A stretch of 64,000 nt of DNA from Acidiferrobacterales bacterium (GCA_019633985.1 JAHQWE010000005.1:1-64000), one strand, 5' to 3'. Shown: positions 8,425 to 18,220, counted from the first letter of the stretch. Notes: generated from the letters alone by a model not told the origin. Program-made: numbers and translations.

Positions 8425-9444
8425 ATGGTTGACTCGAAGGCGCTGAATTATTCTCCAGCGATCGCCGCGCAATTACCGGTACTCCAAAATATCGCAACAC
8501 AAGCACTACAATTGTGGGATCAGGTGCCGCATGACGCGGAGGCTGTTCTTATTAATGTTTCGGAAAACATCACTTTTCTGGTGCGCGCCGCAGGTTGGCG
8601 TTCCATTCTCCGTCTTCATCGACCGAACTATCACTCTATCCAGGCGATCGAATCAGAGTTAGCCTGGTCAAAAGCGCTGCGAGATGAAAAAGTGGTTCAA
8701 ACTCCTGGCGTCTACCCAGGAAAAAATGGCTCTTTGATTCAAAGCGTAGACATACCGCAATGGCGAGAAACGCGGCAGATGGTGATGTTTGCGTTTGTAC
8801 CAGGTGACACCCCATCGGAAACTGACCATTTAGAACCGATGTTTCTCCAGCTCGGTGAAATCGCTGCTCGTATGCATTGCCATTCTGTTTCCTGGATTCG
8901 CCCTAATCAGTTTCAGCGGTTCACTTGGAATACCGAAGCGGTGTTTGGCAGCGCACCTACCTGGGGGCATTGGCGTAACGCCCCCAATCTTGCACGATCT
9001 TCAATGGTAGTTTTATCGCGGCTAGAGAATACACTCTTAAAAAGGTTGGAGTTGTTTGGTGCGGAGAGAGATCAATATGGGTTGATTCACGCTGATATGC
9101 GTTTTGCGAACCTGCTGGTCGATAACGGCGAAACAAGGCTCATTGATTTCGACGACTGTGGATTCAGCTGGTTTCTCTACGATTTTGCCGCCACCGTCAG
9201 TTTTATAGAAGATCACCCAGAACTACCGCAGCTGCAGCAAGCCTGGGTCCGAGGTTATCAAAGACATCGTACGCTCACTGATGATGAAATGAATGAAATA
9301 CCGACTTTTGTAATGCTAAGAAGGATGGCACTACTGGCGTGGATTGGTAGCCACATTGACGCTCCAGAACCCCGGGAGTTAGCACCACACTTCGCCAGAG
9401 TGACAGAAGTGCTGGCTACTCGTTATTTAAAAAGATTTTCATAG
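8425..9444 (+). CDS. APH-fold kinase (SrkA/homoserine-kinase-like)
   Basis: The 339-residue protein belongs to the aminoglycoside phosphotransferase superfamily. The catalytic loop reads HADMRFANLLVD (Brenner's HxDxxxxN), and the magnesium-binding segment LIDFDDCGFSWFLYDFA follows. The length and the tail WIGSHIDAPE resemble stress-response kinase A (a Ser/Thr protein kinase) and related bacterial kinases more than true antibiotic-resistance enzymes. No resistance context surrounds it. Substrate is uncertain. Confidence 0.8.
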   Translation: MVDSKALNYSPAIAAQLPVLQNIATQALQLWDQVPHDAEAVLINVSENITFLVRAAGWRSILRLHRPNYHSIQAIESELAWSKALRDEKVVQTPGVYPGKNGSLIQSVDIPQWRETRQMVMFAFVPGDTPSETDHLEPMFLQLGEIAARMHCHSVSWIRPNQFQRFTWNTEAVFGSAPTWGHWRNAPNLARSSMVVLSRLENTLLKRLELFGAERDQYGLIHADMRFANLLVDNGETRLIDFDDCGFSWFLYDFAATVSFIEDHPELPQLQQAWVRGYQRHRTLTDDEMNEIPTFVMLRRMALLAWIGSHIDAPEPRELAPHFARVTEVLATRYLKRFS

Positions 9445-9521
9445 TGATAATTATCTGCATATGCCCTACCCTTCAGCATTTCCTATAATCACCGATTATC
9501 CGAGCTCCGAATACGCCTGAC

Positions 9522-10451
9522 ATGTCTCAGTATATTGTTTGCGCCCTTTATCAATTCACACGCCTAGAGTCCTACCAGTCTTTGCAGGCGCCGCTGCTAT
9601 CGCTAATGGAAGAGTTGGAAGTGAAAGGTACGCTGTTGCTGGCGAGTGAGGGTATTAACGGCACCATTGCCGGGAGCCGCTCTGCGATCGATCACCTGCT
9701 GCAATGGCTTTCTGAGCAGCCTGGTCTCGCGAATATTGACTACAAGGAATCGATCAGCACTAAGCCTCCATTTAAACGCAGTAAAGTTAAGCTCAAGAAA
9801 GAGATTGTCACTATGGGTGTAGCAGGTATCGACCCACGACACACTGCTGGAACCTATGTGGAACCAGAAGACTGGAATGCATTGATTGAAGACCCCGAGG
9901 TGGTATTGGTAGATACGAGAAATGACTATGAATGTCAGGTGGGCACTTTTAAAAATGCGATCAATCCAAAAACCGAATCGTTCAGGGAGTTTCCAGAATT
10001 TGCGAAACAGCATCTCGACTCGTTCCGAGACAAAAAAGTTGCGATGTTTTGTACTGGCGGTATCCGCTGCGAGAAATCAACCGCCCTTCTCAAAGAAATG
10101 GGGTTTGAGCAGGTGTATCATCTGAAGGGCGGTATTCTTAAATACCTTGAAAAGGTGCCAGAGGAAGAGACACGCTGGCAGGGCGAATGCTTTGTTTTCG
10201 ATGACCGGGTCACAGTAGATCATAATTTGATGCCCGGCAGCTATGATCAATGTCACGCCTGTCGACTCCCCATTTCAGAACAGGATATGCAAAGCGCGCA
10301 TTACCTCAAAGGGGTTAGTTGTCCTCACTGCTTCGACAAGGTTTCGCCGCAAGACCGAGAGCGTTTTGCAGAACGCCAAAAACAAATTGAGTTGGCGGCA
10401 GCGCGAGGGGAAACACATATTGGGAAGCAACCTGGAAAAAAATCCGAATAG
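9522..10451 (+). CDS. trhO: tRNA uridine(34) hydroxylase TrhO (rhodanese-related)
   Basis: TrhO (formerly YceA) installs 5-hydroxyuridine at position 34 of tRNA, the first step toward mo5U/cmo5U. The 309-residue product has the N-terminal ferredoxin-like domain ([13 protein letters not shown]), then a rhodanese domain with the active-site loop [13 protein letters not shown], and a C-terminal part with paired cysteines (CHACRLP...CPHCFDK) that may bind zinc. It is slightly shorter than E. coli TrhO (350). It is likely monocistronic. Confidence 0.93.
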   Translation: MSQYIVCALYQFTRLESYQSLQAPLLSLMEELEVKGTLLLASEGINGTIAGSRSAIDHLLQWLSEQPGLANIDYKESISTKPPFKRSKVKLKKEIVTMGVAGIDPRHTAGTYVEPEDWNALIEDPEVVLVDTRNDYECQVGTFKNAINPKTESFREFPEFAKQHLDSFRDKKVAMFCTGGIRCEKSTALLKEMGFEQVYHLKGGILKYLEKVPEEETRWQGECFVFDDRVTVDHNLMPGSYDQCHACRLPISEQDMQSAHYLKGVSCPHCFDKVSPQDRERFAERQKQIELAAARGETHIGKQPGKKSE

Positions 10452-10560
10452 TTTCAGGTTCTTCGGTCTAGTTCGTATTTTGAATGACTTCTTCCGCAGA
10501 GAATCTTACTGGACAAGTTTGTTATGTGTTTACTGATGACTTCTTAGGCACATCACTTGA

Positions 10561-10986
10561 TCAAATTTGTTGACTCGCAATTTCCTGTAGCTGCTGGTAA
10601 ATGCTGAACCGATCGGCAACCTGCCAATGACCAGTGATTTTATTATTTAAAAAATAATAAACGGTAGAGCCAGACATGTGCAGCGTTTTACCTGAAGGCG
10701 GAAAATTCGCTATTTCTCCTTGGTGTGTGCCGCTCCATAGCCAGGTGAGGCAAACGCTGTTTTCATTTTCATAAATCTCTTTGATATCAAAAGTTTGATC
10801 TGGTGCTGACGCGCGCGATACGGTGACTCGGTTTTTAAACCCTGCCAAATCCAATTCCTGACCCTCCCATGGATCTCCCGGATCATGAAAGACAGTATAT
10901 TTGTCAGCAATAAAATCTCCGGCAGCGTCAACGTCCCCCTCATTCCATATTTTTTCTATGAACGACTGAAGAATTTCCGCTTTCAA
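10561..10986 (-). CDS. SnoaL-like (NTF2-fold) protein
   Basis: The 141-residue product fits the SnoaL/NTF2 fold of polyketide-cyclase-like proteins: a helical N-terminus (FIEKIWNEGDVDAAGDFIADKY), the loop FHDPGDPWEGQ, and strands CLTWLWSGTHQGE and FPPSGKTLHMSGSTVYYFLNNKITGHWQVAD. Members are cyclases, dehydratases or non-enzymatic binding proteins, so I assign only the fold. It precedes about 410 bases with no convincing gene. Confidence 0.75.
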   Translation of the reverse strand: MKAEILQSFIEKIWNEGDVDAAGDFIADKYTVFHDPGDPWEGQELDLAGFKNRVTVSRASAPDQTFDIKEIYENENSVCLTWLWSGTHQGEIANFPPSGKTLHMSGSTVYYFLNNKITGHWQVADRFSIYQQLQEIASQQI

Positions 10987-11399
10987 ATTTTTAGCCCTGG
11001 CAAATCGTGGTTCAGTGAAGAGTGCAATGATAGAGTAACAAACGCAAGATCATCGCAGTTTGCGTTTATTTACCTCGTTTTCAGAGCAAAATGATATTAA
11101 AACAGAATGGATCTTCTGCATAGGTGATCATCGGATAGGAGCCAATCGATGAACCATTGTCGCCTCTCGAATGAAAAATTATTTCAGATGGTGACTTTGG
11201 TCGGCTGCTGTTAGAGTCGCTTCCGATCAGAATCGTTACTAAATCGATGAATCCAGACGTACATAGTGGGGTCACTTTGGTTGCAGAAGCGCACGTTGTA
11301 AGTCACCCCCATCGAAATCACGAATGGGATTATTTCCCAATCCATCAGCTTATGCGAGGATGATTCTTGTCCCTACCGGACTTTATAATGTTTAAATTT
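10987..11399. other. Intergenic region without a recognised gene
   Basis: About 410 bases between two minus-strand genes. Short open frames exist on both strands (for example 11081-11275 on the minus strand), but they have no ribosome-binding site and no domain-like composition. I see no tRNA, strong hairpin or repeat. It should contain the promoter of the SnoaL-like gene near its left end. Confidence 0.5.
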
Positions 11400-12170
11400 T
11401 CACCTAACTGTATTGCTATCCGAGAGAAACTGCATCTTCCACTTTACACTCTCACTATCAGACATTTTCGCCGTCATTGGTTTAGCTATCTCTGCAGCAG
11501 AAGGGTCAAGGTTTAGAGCGTAAAGAATTTTTTCCAGTGTGGGTTGAGGGTTCTCAGAGAGCTCTTCGTAGGTAACAGTGACAGGATGGATTCCCTGTTG
11601 TGCAAACCAATCTATCCACATGCTGTCTTGCTGTTCAAGCAATTTAAAATACCGTGACAGAGCTTTAAAACCATAAACAGGGGCATCGCCTTTCTTGAGT
11701 CGTTCCCGTTCTGAACCATCGGGATTTCTATGCCAGAGCCCTGTCTGTTCTGCTTTGCACAGCGAAACTGCTTGCGCGATTTTGTCGTCCCGAGACAAAT
11801 GAATATAGTGAGTAGCTTCGAATACACTGTAGAAAACTTCTCTATCATTTGCATTGGATGAAAACAGGCTTCGAAGTCTGGATGCCAGTGCGTTGAGACT
11901 TTCCCATTGCAAACGCATTCCGAACACGCCTGTATCTCCTACCCCTTCTTCCAGTACCGCTTCAAGATAAGGTAGATTAAATTGGTTACTTGATCGCCAA
12001 CAATCGACGTCGATATTGAAGTAAGCCCCCCAATCTGTGTAAAACGTATCCATAAAAAACGAATCGGGACGTCCGGCAATTTGCGTAGATTTGAGTAAAT
12101 CACAGAGTAGGGTACTTCCACTTCTGGGAGTCGAGCAGATGATATATGAGATATTGTTGTGCAATGTCAT
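11400..12170 (-). CDS. Stf0-type sulfotransferase
   Basis: The first residues after the ATG at 12170 are followed by ISYIICSTPRSGSTLLCDLL, the 5'-phosphosulfate-binding loop of PAPS-dependent sulfotransferases. AGRPDSFF after it is in the position of the Stf0 substrate-binding GxPxE(F) segment, here with Asp. The later VTYEELSENPQPTLEKIL matches the 3'-phosphate side. The 256-residue length suits Stf0 enzymes, which sulfate trehalose or other sugars. The longer frame to 12236 adds a non-homologous 22 residues. It is isolated between gene-poor stretches. Confidence 0.85.
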   Translation of the reverse strand: MTLHNNISYIICSTPRSGSTLLCDLLKSTQIAGRPDSFFMDTFYTDWGAYFNIDVDCWRSSNQFNLPYLEAVLEEGVGDTGVFGMRLQWESLNALASRLRSLFSSNANDREVFYSVFEATHYIHLSRDDKIAQAVSLCKAEQTGLWHRNPDGSERERLKKGDAPVYGFKALSRYFKLLEQQDSMWIDWFAQQGIHPVTVTYEELSENPQPTLEKILYALNLDPSAAEIAKPMTAKMSDSESVKWKMQFLSDSNTVR

Positions 12171-12780
12171 ATGTTTGGGGTGATGCCATTGGCAAGAGCC
12201 GTTTCGGAGCATGAGATGCGGAAACCGAAATCGCATTCTCCGTCCGACTATGTTTACTTCCCACTACCTGGGTCGCACGATCATGTAATCTACTTTAGCT
12301 AGCCATTGATCTTCTGCTCGCTAGCATCCCATCCGCTTAAGCCCGCAATCACTCGCTTACAATCTTTGCAATGGATCTTTACCACTTTGGTATAGAAGTC
12401 TTCACCCTATTGAGTTGACCAGTAGCGAAATATCCAAGAATCTGCGCCATCCCGTAGGGTTTGTATTGAGCACTTCTTTACCAGAGATTATAGCGTTCTG
12501 GATAAACGCGAATTGTTTTCAATGCGCATCGTGCCAGCTCGGATTGATTGTTCGCAGCAAAATAAAGAATAAACCACTGTTCCGCTAACAGTTCGCAATT
12601 AACCCTCCTTGCCAACCGAAAGAAGTCTTTTCGAAGCATCTTTGATAGGACATGAGCCTGTTAATCTTAAGACGATTCGAGGTCAAATGGTTTATTGTTC
12701 ACAGTTGTTGTTAACAAACTAGGTGTCATGCTTGTCAACCGAAATTTTACACGTCCCAGCTAAAACAGAACTGATTGCGA
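12171..12780. other. Gene-poor intergenic region
   Basis: About 600 bases between two minus-strand genes, AT-richer than the surroundings, especially near 12660-12760. I find no open frame with coding character, no tRNA and no terminator-like hairpin. It flanks the sulfotransferase on the upstream side; with the gap at 10987-11399 it isolates that gene, which may indicate insertion or decay of neighbours. Confidence 0.45.
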
Positions 12781-13869
12781 TTAGACTTGACTAGTCAGCA
12801 ATCTCCTTCGTTTATCTCGCTCAATACGTGCCAGATCCCTTATTTTATTTATAAACTCAGAAAGATCACTATCGCTGTTTTCATAGAGTTTTAGAAAATC
12901 TGGTACCAATTGATAGTAGGTTGAAATGGTGAGCAAATCGGCATTATCGAGTGGGCGCGAAAACCACCAGTCATAATATCGAGTGCCCTTCCCTTGTTGT
13001 TTTAACTCTTGGTATTTTTGTTTTAATTCGCTAAATATGCGGGGTTTGTCTTTTTCTGGACTTGAGCCGGAATACGCTGCCCGTAAATGTTCTCGATATT
13101 GCAAAACTAGTTCTGTAATTCTGTTTTGCTTCTTTTGTTGCAGAGCGCGCGCGTGGATAACACTCTGATTACCTTGCAAATTGAGCCACTTTTCAAGAAG
13201 AATGGTTTCTACGGCGGTGGCAAAGGCCTCGTTGAAATCAGAATCATCTTTGACATACACAACCTGGTGGGCAAGTTCGTGAAAGATAAGTGCAGCGAGA
13301 TCATTCTCCTGATAGTTTATGAAAGTGTTGAGAAGTGGATCTGCGAACCAACCAAGGGTGGAATAAGCAGATACGCCATAGAGCAGCGTATCTTTACCTT
13401 CAGATAGAAGCTTCTTCTCAAATTTCTCAGCATCCGATTTTTTGAAATAACCCTTGTATGAGACGCAACCAGCGATAGGAAAGCACCATGTCTCGGGAGT
13501 GAGCGAATATGCTGGCGCTGCCACCACATTCCAGGTGACGTAAGGTCGACCGATATCGGCGTAGGAAGTGAAACCCGAATTGTTCTCTAATTGAAGTTGT
13601 TTCAGCGCGAATTGACGCATACGATCAGCAAGTAGTAAGCGCTGGCGCAAATCTTCGGGAGTACCTGGGTTTTGTACTAACTGTTTGACAGGAACACGTT
13701 TGTTAAGAAGAGACAACTGTCCTTTCGCTGCCTGGTAGTAGTAACTGGTTCGACTGCAGCCACTGATTGCTATGGTGCAAAGAAGAAAGAATATAATCAG
13801 AATGCGGGACAAAATACTTGATGAACTCAATAACGTGATATTCCGAATGATACCTTGTCTACCAAACAA
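12781..13869 (-). CDS. Putative lipoprotein zinc aminopeptidase (Pfam 'Aminopep' type)
   Basis: The product has a lipoprotein signal ending in AISGC (lipidation Cys near residue 38 of the longest form), so it is probably anchored to a membrane on the periplasmic side. The zinc-peptidase motif is IFHELAHQ (about residues 196-202) with a downstream FNEAFATAVE supplying the third ligand, a gluzincin arrangement seen in a conserved proteobacterial family annotated as predicted aminopeptidase. No in-frame ATG exists; TTG codons at 13869, 13830 or 13812 are candidates, and 13830 gives the most normal signal peptide. It is divergent from cca. Confidence 0.8.
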   Translation of the reverse strand: MFGRQGIIRNITLLSSSSILSRILIIFFLLCTIAISGCSRTSYYYQAAKGQLSLLNKRVPVKQLVQNPGTPEDLRQRLLLADRMRQFALKQLQLENNSGFTSYADIGRPYVTWNVVAAPAYSLTPETWCFPIAGCVSYKGYFKKSDAEKFEKKLLSEGKDTLLYGVSAYSTLGWFADPLLNTFINYQENDLAALIFHELAHQVVYVKDDSDFNEAFATAVETILLEKWLNLQGNQSVIHARALQQKKQNRITELVLQYREHLRAAYSGSSPEKDKPRIFSELKQKYQELKQQGKGTRYYDWWFSRPLDNADLLTISTYYQLVPDFLKLYENSDSDLSEFINKIRDLARIERDKRRRLLTSQV

Positions 13870-13893
13870 GAGTTAAGCATACAAGTTGTACTA

Positions 13894-15165
13894 ATGAACG
13901 AAAAACTCAAATCTGATCAATACCTAGAAGGCCTTAGTGTCCACTTAGTGGGAGGTGCTGTGCGCGATCGGTTACTCGGTTTGGAACAGGGAGATCGCGA
14001 CTGGGTAGTTACTGGTTCAACACCCAAAGAAATGTTGAATCGTGGATTTCGCCAGGTCGGTAAGGATTTCCCGGTATTTCTCCATCCAATCACTGCAGAA
14101 GAATATGCACTGGCAAGAAAGGAGAGGAAAGTTGGGTTGGGGTATCATGGTTTTGAATTTGATAGCGATTCCACGGTGACGTTGGAAGAAGATCTATCAA
14201 GGAGAGATTTGACCATTAACGCAATAGCAATGGATGGTGAGGGGCGTTTGATTGATCCTTGGGGTGGACAATCTGATCTACAAAATCGTCAACTGCGTCA
14301 CGTTTCAGAAGCTTTTGCTGAAGATCCGGTTCGCATATTAAGAGTTGCTCGATTTGCAGCCCGATTTGAACAACAGGGTTTTGAGGTGAGTTCTGAAACA
14401 CAGTCGTTAATGCAGCAAATGGTTTCGGCGGGAGAGGTGGATGCACTGGTTGCAGAACGAGTTTGGCAGGAAATGGAAAAGTCATTGAGTCATCGAGGAT
14501 TCTATCGTTTCATCGAAGTACTTCGTTCTTGTGGCGCCTTATCGGTTTTGCTTCCAGAAGTCGACAGGTTGTTCGGGGTACCGCAGTTAAAACAGTATCA
14601 CCCTGAAATCGATACAGGTACCCATACTTTAATGGCGCTTAAGTCTGCAGCTAAGGCAGGAAGTGCGCCTGAAATTGTGTTTGCCGTGTTGGTTCATGAT
14701 CTCGGTAAGGGCGTTACGCCGAAAGAGGAGTTGCCATCACATCGCGGTCACGAAAAGACCGGCATGCCATTGGTAGAAGATGTCTGTGAGCGGTTTCGGG
14801 TGCCAAAGAGTTTTCGGCATCTAGCGCTAAAGGTCTGTGAGTTTCACTTACATCTTCATCGGGTCATTGAACTGAAACCAAAAACAGTGTTGAAGCTGAT
14901 CGAACAGCTGGATGGGTTTCGAAACCCACAGCAAGTCGAGCGGTTTATTGCCGCCTGCACAGCTGACAAGCGGGGACGCCAGGGCATGGAGCAGAGCGCA
15001 TATCCCCAGGCGTCCCTATTGCGCGAATATGTTGAAGCCACCAATGGTGTCAACACAAGAGAGATTTCCGCGCTGGCAGCGGACAAAGGGAAAACAGGTC
15101 AGGAGATTGGCGAGGCTGTTAGGCGAGCCCGGTTAGATGCAATCAGAAAGGTACGCGCTGCCTAA
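13894..15165 (+). CDS. cca: CCA-adding enzyme (tRNA nucleotidyltransferase, HD-domain type)
   Basis: The enzyme adds or repairs the 3' CCA of tRNAs. The 423-residue product shows the class II nucleotidyltransferase head: LVGGAVRDRLLG, the DRDWVV catalytic carboxylates, and RRDLTINAIAMD. These are followed by EDPVRILRVARFAARFE and a C-terminal HD domain (GTHTLMAL...VLVHDLGKG), as in E. coli Cca, which adds phosphohydrolase activity. The ATG at 13894 is preferred over the upstream TTG at 13855, which would overlap the divergent gene. Confidence 0.95.
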   Translation: MNEKLKSDQYLEGLSVHLVGGAVRDRLLGLEQGDRDWVVTGSTPKEMLNRGFRQVGKDFPVFLHPITAEEYALARKERKVGLGYHGFEFDSDSTVTLEEDLSRRDLTINAIAMDGEGRLIDPWGGQSDLQNRQLRHVSEAFAEDPVRILRVARFAARFEQQGFEVSSETQSLMQQMVSAGEVDALVAERVWQEMEKSLSHRGFYRFIEVLRSCGALSVLLPEVDRLFGVPQLKQYHPEIDTGTHTLMALKSAAKAGSAPEIVFAVLVHDLGKGVTPKEELPSHRGHEKTGMPLVEDVCERFRVPKSFRHLALKVCEFHLHLHRVIELKPKTVLKLIEQLDGFRNPQQVERFIAACTADKRGRQGMEQSAYPQASLLREYVEATNGVNTREISALAADKGKTGQEIGEAVRRARLDAIRKVRAA

Positions 15166-15291
15166 ACGAATCAGCGCGATTGGCAAAGATTTGCACTTAC
15201 ATGGTGAAAGAAGAACGCACCGTCTAAGTTCTGCGCCCTCTACACTTCAACTACGTTGGCAGCCAAACGAAAGGCTAGCACCCTTGTCTTT

Positions 15292-15320
15292 TACCCTCAC
15301 ATACGCCGGCGCTGAGGGTA
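15292..15320. repeat. 8-bp inverted repeat between convergent genes
   Basis: TACCCTCA (15292-15299) pairs perfectly with TGAGGGTA (15313-15320) around a 13-base GC-rich loop that contains its own CGCCGGCG palindrome. It sits between the ends of cca and the dynamin-like gene, so a transcription-ending or mRNA-stabilising role is possible. Neither side has a U-rich tract, so it is not a standard intrinsic terminator. Confidence 0.35.
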
Positions 15321-15341
15321 CTCGCCAATCTACTAAATCTA

Positions 15342-17327
15342 CTATCCTGCTGATTGTGAAACCGGCGCGGGATGAAGATTGATGACATTGCCAGGCATCT
15401 TGTTATTGCGTTCACCACACTCTGTCAGACGCTGCATAAAGTGATCCATAGTAACTAGCCGCTCTTTCAGCTGCGTAGAGCGCTCCTTCATATCACTGAT
15501 CTCATCCAGTACTTCGGTGTCTTTATTGTAAACGCGCTCCAAACGTTGATGGCGCTGCTTGATCTCAGTTGCACGTTCCTTTAACTCAAGCTCCAGAGGA
15601 ACCAGCACGGTACGGCACCATCGATCGACGTCATCGCGAGTTTGTTTGTACAACTTGCGAATCTTGACCATGACTTCGCCATGGTAGCGATCCCGAAGAA
15701 TATGTTGTTCCGTCATCACCATGCTGAAACCTTTACTATGTTGCGAATGGCTTGACTGGAATTTTTTAAGAGAGTCTATATAGAGCTGAGGCTCAATCTT
15801 TCGCGGATTCAGGCCAGTTACGCCCAGGACGCTTTCCACTTCCTTAAAAGTTTTAATGATCTTATTTTCCAAACGCACTACATAGGACATCGCCATTTGA
15901 AAACGATCTACCGCTACAGCGTGAAAATCATTCATTTCGCGTTGTAGTCCTGGGGTGGTGAGCTGATTACTGATTTCGTAGCGATACGATGCAATCATTC
16001 GATCAAGGAACAACAAATCCAATCTGCGAACAAACTGCGTATAACCTTCTCGCAGCTCGTTCTTGAGCTCAACAATATGTTCACGCGCTTTATTGTGTTT
16101 CTTGACATCCCGCTGCACTTTTTCAAGGCTGGTCTTAGCAACGTCAACCTGATTCTCGTGTAACGAAGAGAGCTCCTGTAAATGGGAGTCGGTATCTCTA
16201 ATTCGGCGTTTTACCACATTGCGAATCGCTCCTAATGTCGGAGACAGCTCCCTCACGGCATGGCCGACTATGTGACGCTGATTGGTGTAGTTAATCGTAT
16301 CCGCCAGCGCCTGTTCGTAACGCTGGATGTTGCTGGATCGCACCAGCTTTTGGTCGCCTTTCGCTCGACCTACCATTGCTTTCTGCGCCGCCACAGGAAA
16401 CACTTGGTCATTGGCTATCTTCAAAACGCGCGCGACTTCTTTCACCTGCATATTGATGTCTTTCTCAATTTCCGAGCGCGTCTTAAGGTCATCCCAAAGT
16501 AGATCGATTTTGTTCAGTACGACGATAACGTTATCTGTGTTGCCATCGCGAACATGGTCCCGCCACAATGCCAGTTCAGAGCGGGTGATACCGGTGTCTG
16601 CTGACAAAACGAATACAATGGCATGCGCCGAGTCCAGAGCCTGAAGTGTTAGTTCCGGCTCAACACCGAGAGCATTGAGGCCCGGGGTATCAATAATACG
16701 CAGGCCTTGCTTTAGTAGTGAATGGGGGTAGTTTATTAGTGCATGACGCCACTTAGGTATGGGTACCATGCCATTGACGATTCCGATGTCATCCAAGCCA
16801 TCCTCGCTTTCGTCTTCAACAAACCCGAGAGATTTGGCGTCTTCTACTGAAACATGTTCGGATTCGGCGATTTGCTTAAACGCTTCTTTTACCCCAGCCT
16901 TATCATTTAACGAAAACAGCGTATGTTGCCAAACGGAATCATCTTCAAGCAGCATGGCAATAGGGCGCTTTTGAATATTCTGGCTAGCAACAGTAGGCAA
17001 AAGACGGATAGAAGGTAGCTCATCATCGTTGTGTTGCAATATGGTTGTACAGCGAGTAGTTCTTCCTGGTGACGAAGGCAAGTACCTCGCACCGGCCTCG
17101 CCAAATATGGTAGCGTTAATCAGTTCCGTTTTGCCACGAGAAAACTCTGCCAGAAAAAGCACATTGCGACGATGGTCTGAGAGGCTCGCTTTGACCTGCT
17201 CAAATCGTTCGATGGTTCTTTGGCTATGATAGCCATTTTTTTCCATCCAACCATAAATGCTATCGATCAATTGCCCAAGTTCGGCCAGGCTCTGATCTGC
17301 ATTTAATTGTTCTTCAAAATAGTTCAC
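15342..17327 (-). CDS. Bacterial dynamin-like GTPase
   Basis: The 661-residue protein has a dynamin-type GTPase domain: P-loop AEFSRGKT (60-67), then the switch region SSPGRTTRCTT, DTPGLNAL (213-220) and LNKIDLLWD (271-279). The C-terminal half is mostly long amphipathic helices and coiled coil (about 370-640), as expected for the stalk. The first P-loop residue is Ala where many relatives have Gly. Such proteins remodel or protect membranes. There is no second dynamin gene beside it, although these proteins often occur in tandem pairs. It may be monocistronic. Confidence 0.88.
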   Translation of the reverse strand: MNYFEEQLNADQSLAELGQLIDSIYGWMEKNGYHSQRTIERFEQVKASLSDHRRNVLFLAEFSRGKTELINATIFGEAGARYLPSSPGRTTRCTTILQHNDDELPSIRLLPTVASQNIQKRPIAMLLEDDSVWQHTLFSLNDKAGVKEAFKQIAESEHVSVEDAKSLGFVEDESEDGLDDIGIVNGMVPIPKWRHALINYPHSLLKQGLRIIDTPGLNALGVEPELTLQALDSAHAIVFVLSADTGITRSELALWRDHVRDGNTDNVIVVLNKIDLLWDDLKTRSEIEKDINMQVKEVARVLKIANDQVFPVAAQKAMVGRAKGDQKLVRSSNIQRYEQALADTINYTNQRHIVGHAVRELSPTLGAIRNVVKRRIRDTDSHLQELSSLHENQVDVAKTSLEKVQRDVKKHNKAREHIVELKNELREGYTQFVRRLDLLFLDRMIASYRYEISNQLTTPGLQREMNDFHAVAVDRFQMAMSYVVRLENKIIKTFKEVESVLGVTGLNPRKIEPQLYIDSLKKFQSSHSQHSKGFSMVMTEQHILRDRYHGEVMVKIRKLYKQTRDDVDRWCRTVLVPLELELKERATEIKQRHQRLERVYNKDTEVLDEISDMKERSTQLKERLVTMDHFMQRLTECGERNNKMPGNVINLHPAPVSQSAG

Positions 17328-17759
17328 TTTGACAACAGCTCCTTCAATTTTTTGTTTTCGTTTGTTTTTAGTCTATTTCGTTTTGGCGCTTGAAAATGCC
17401 TGCTCGTATTCGAGCATCGCTCAAAAAACTGCACATTTCTTGCGGATGACTTGATTGCGCTTTCCCCAGTTTACAGACCAATTGCGAAGATTGATCTTTT
17501 GTTCGTCTCAGGATAGAGCCTTCTGGTGTTACCCCGGATTTTCCCTGCTCCGTCCTAATAACGTGCATTCTAATACAAATAATCGTTAATTAATAAGTAC
17601 TTGTCGCTAAAACTGTTGAATAACTCTGTACAAAAGAGCTTATCTGGCTGGAAAATCTGATGAAAGGCGAAAAAAGACTGCTAAACGGTGGCTAGATTAA
17701 ATTTGCGCGATTTTGCCGTTAAAACCTTATTACCATCCCAAACTGTCCAATTACATTCC
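17328..17759. other. Intergenic region, AT-rich
   Basis: About 430 bases separating the divergent dynamin-like and VOC genes. The part from 17570 to 17650 is AT-rich and should hold promoters for both directions. No convincing hairpin, tRNA or small gene is visible. A GTG at 17688 lies in frame with the VOC gene but would add 24 residues without family resemblance. Confidence 0.45.
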
Positions 17760-18206
17760 ATGAATTTTGAAGAAATATCCGCCGATGAATTTGGCCGCTC
17801 ACTCAATGGCTTTGGCTTAAATTTGTTGGTGAAGGAAACAGCCTCCACAATCCAGTTTTTGCAAGCAGTTTTTGGCTTCCAGGTATTGCGGCAATCTGAA
17901 GACTACGCCATTCTGAAACTCGATTCGGCCAACGACGGCAATGAAGGTTTGCTTTTGCAGCTGCACGCTGATCAAACCTATAGCAGCAATCCGCTTCCCT
18001 CGTTGTTGCCAGAAAATGGGGCCAGAGGCGGGGGGATCGAGCTCAGGTTGTACGACATCGATCCGGACGAGGCTGAAGCCAGAGCGAGGAAACACGATTA
18101 TCTGGTGTTGCAGGAATCTACAGATAAACCACATGGGTTGCGCGAGTGTTTTATTCTCGACCCCAACGGATATTGTTGGGTACCGTCGCGGCCGCTTGCC
18201 GCCTGA
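17760..18206 (+). CDS. VOC-family protein
   Basis: From the ATG at 17760 the product has 148 residues and one VOC repeat pair: LNLLVKETASTIQFLQAVFGFQVL, then DYAILKLDS, then GGGIELRLYDIDPDEAEARA and the terminal FILDPNGYCWVPSRP. It is distantly glyoxalase-like; the typical metal-binding Glu near the C-terminus is replaced by Cys-Trp, so catalysis is doubtful. It precedes the HAD phosphatase by 14 bases and is probably co-transcribed with it. Confidence 0.75.
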   Translation: MNFEEISADEFGRSLNGFGLNLLVKETASTIQFLQAVFGFQVLRQSEDYAILKLDSANDGNEGLLLQLHADQTYSSNPLPSLLPENGARGGGIELRLYDIDPDEAEARARKHDYLVLQESTDKPHGLRECFILDPNGYCWVPSRPLAA

Positions 18207-18220
18207 ATAAAGAGTAATCT

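Noticed and set aside
8425..9444. Antibiotic-resistance phosphotransferase
   Set aside because: The fold is shared, but length, tail and context fit chromosomal SrkA-like kinases, with no mobile or resistance genes nearby.
11081..11275. 64-codon minus-strand frame
   Set aside because: GTG start without a ribosome-binding site, composition not protein-like, no family resemblance.
17368..17568. 66-codon minus-strand frame upstream of the dynamin-like gene
   Set aside because: No ribosome-binding site, no domain, and it occupies the likely promoter region.
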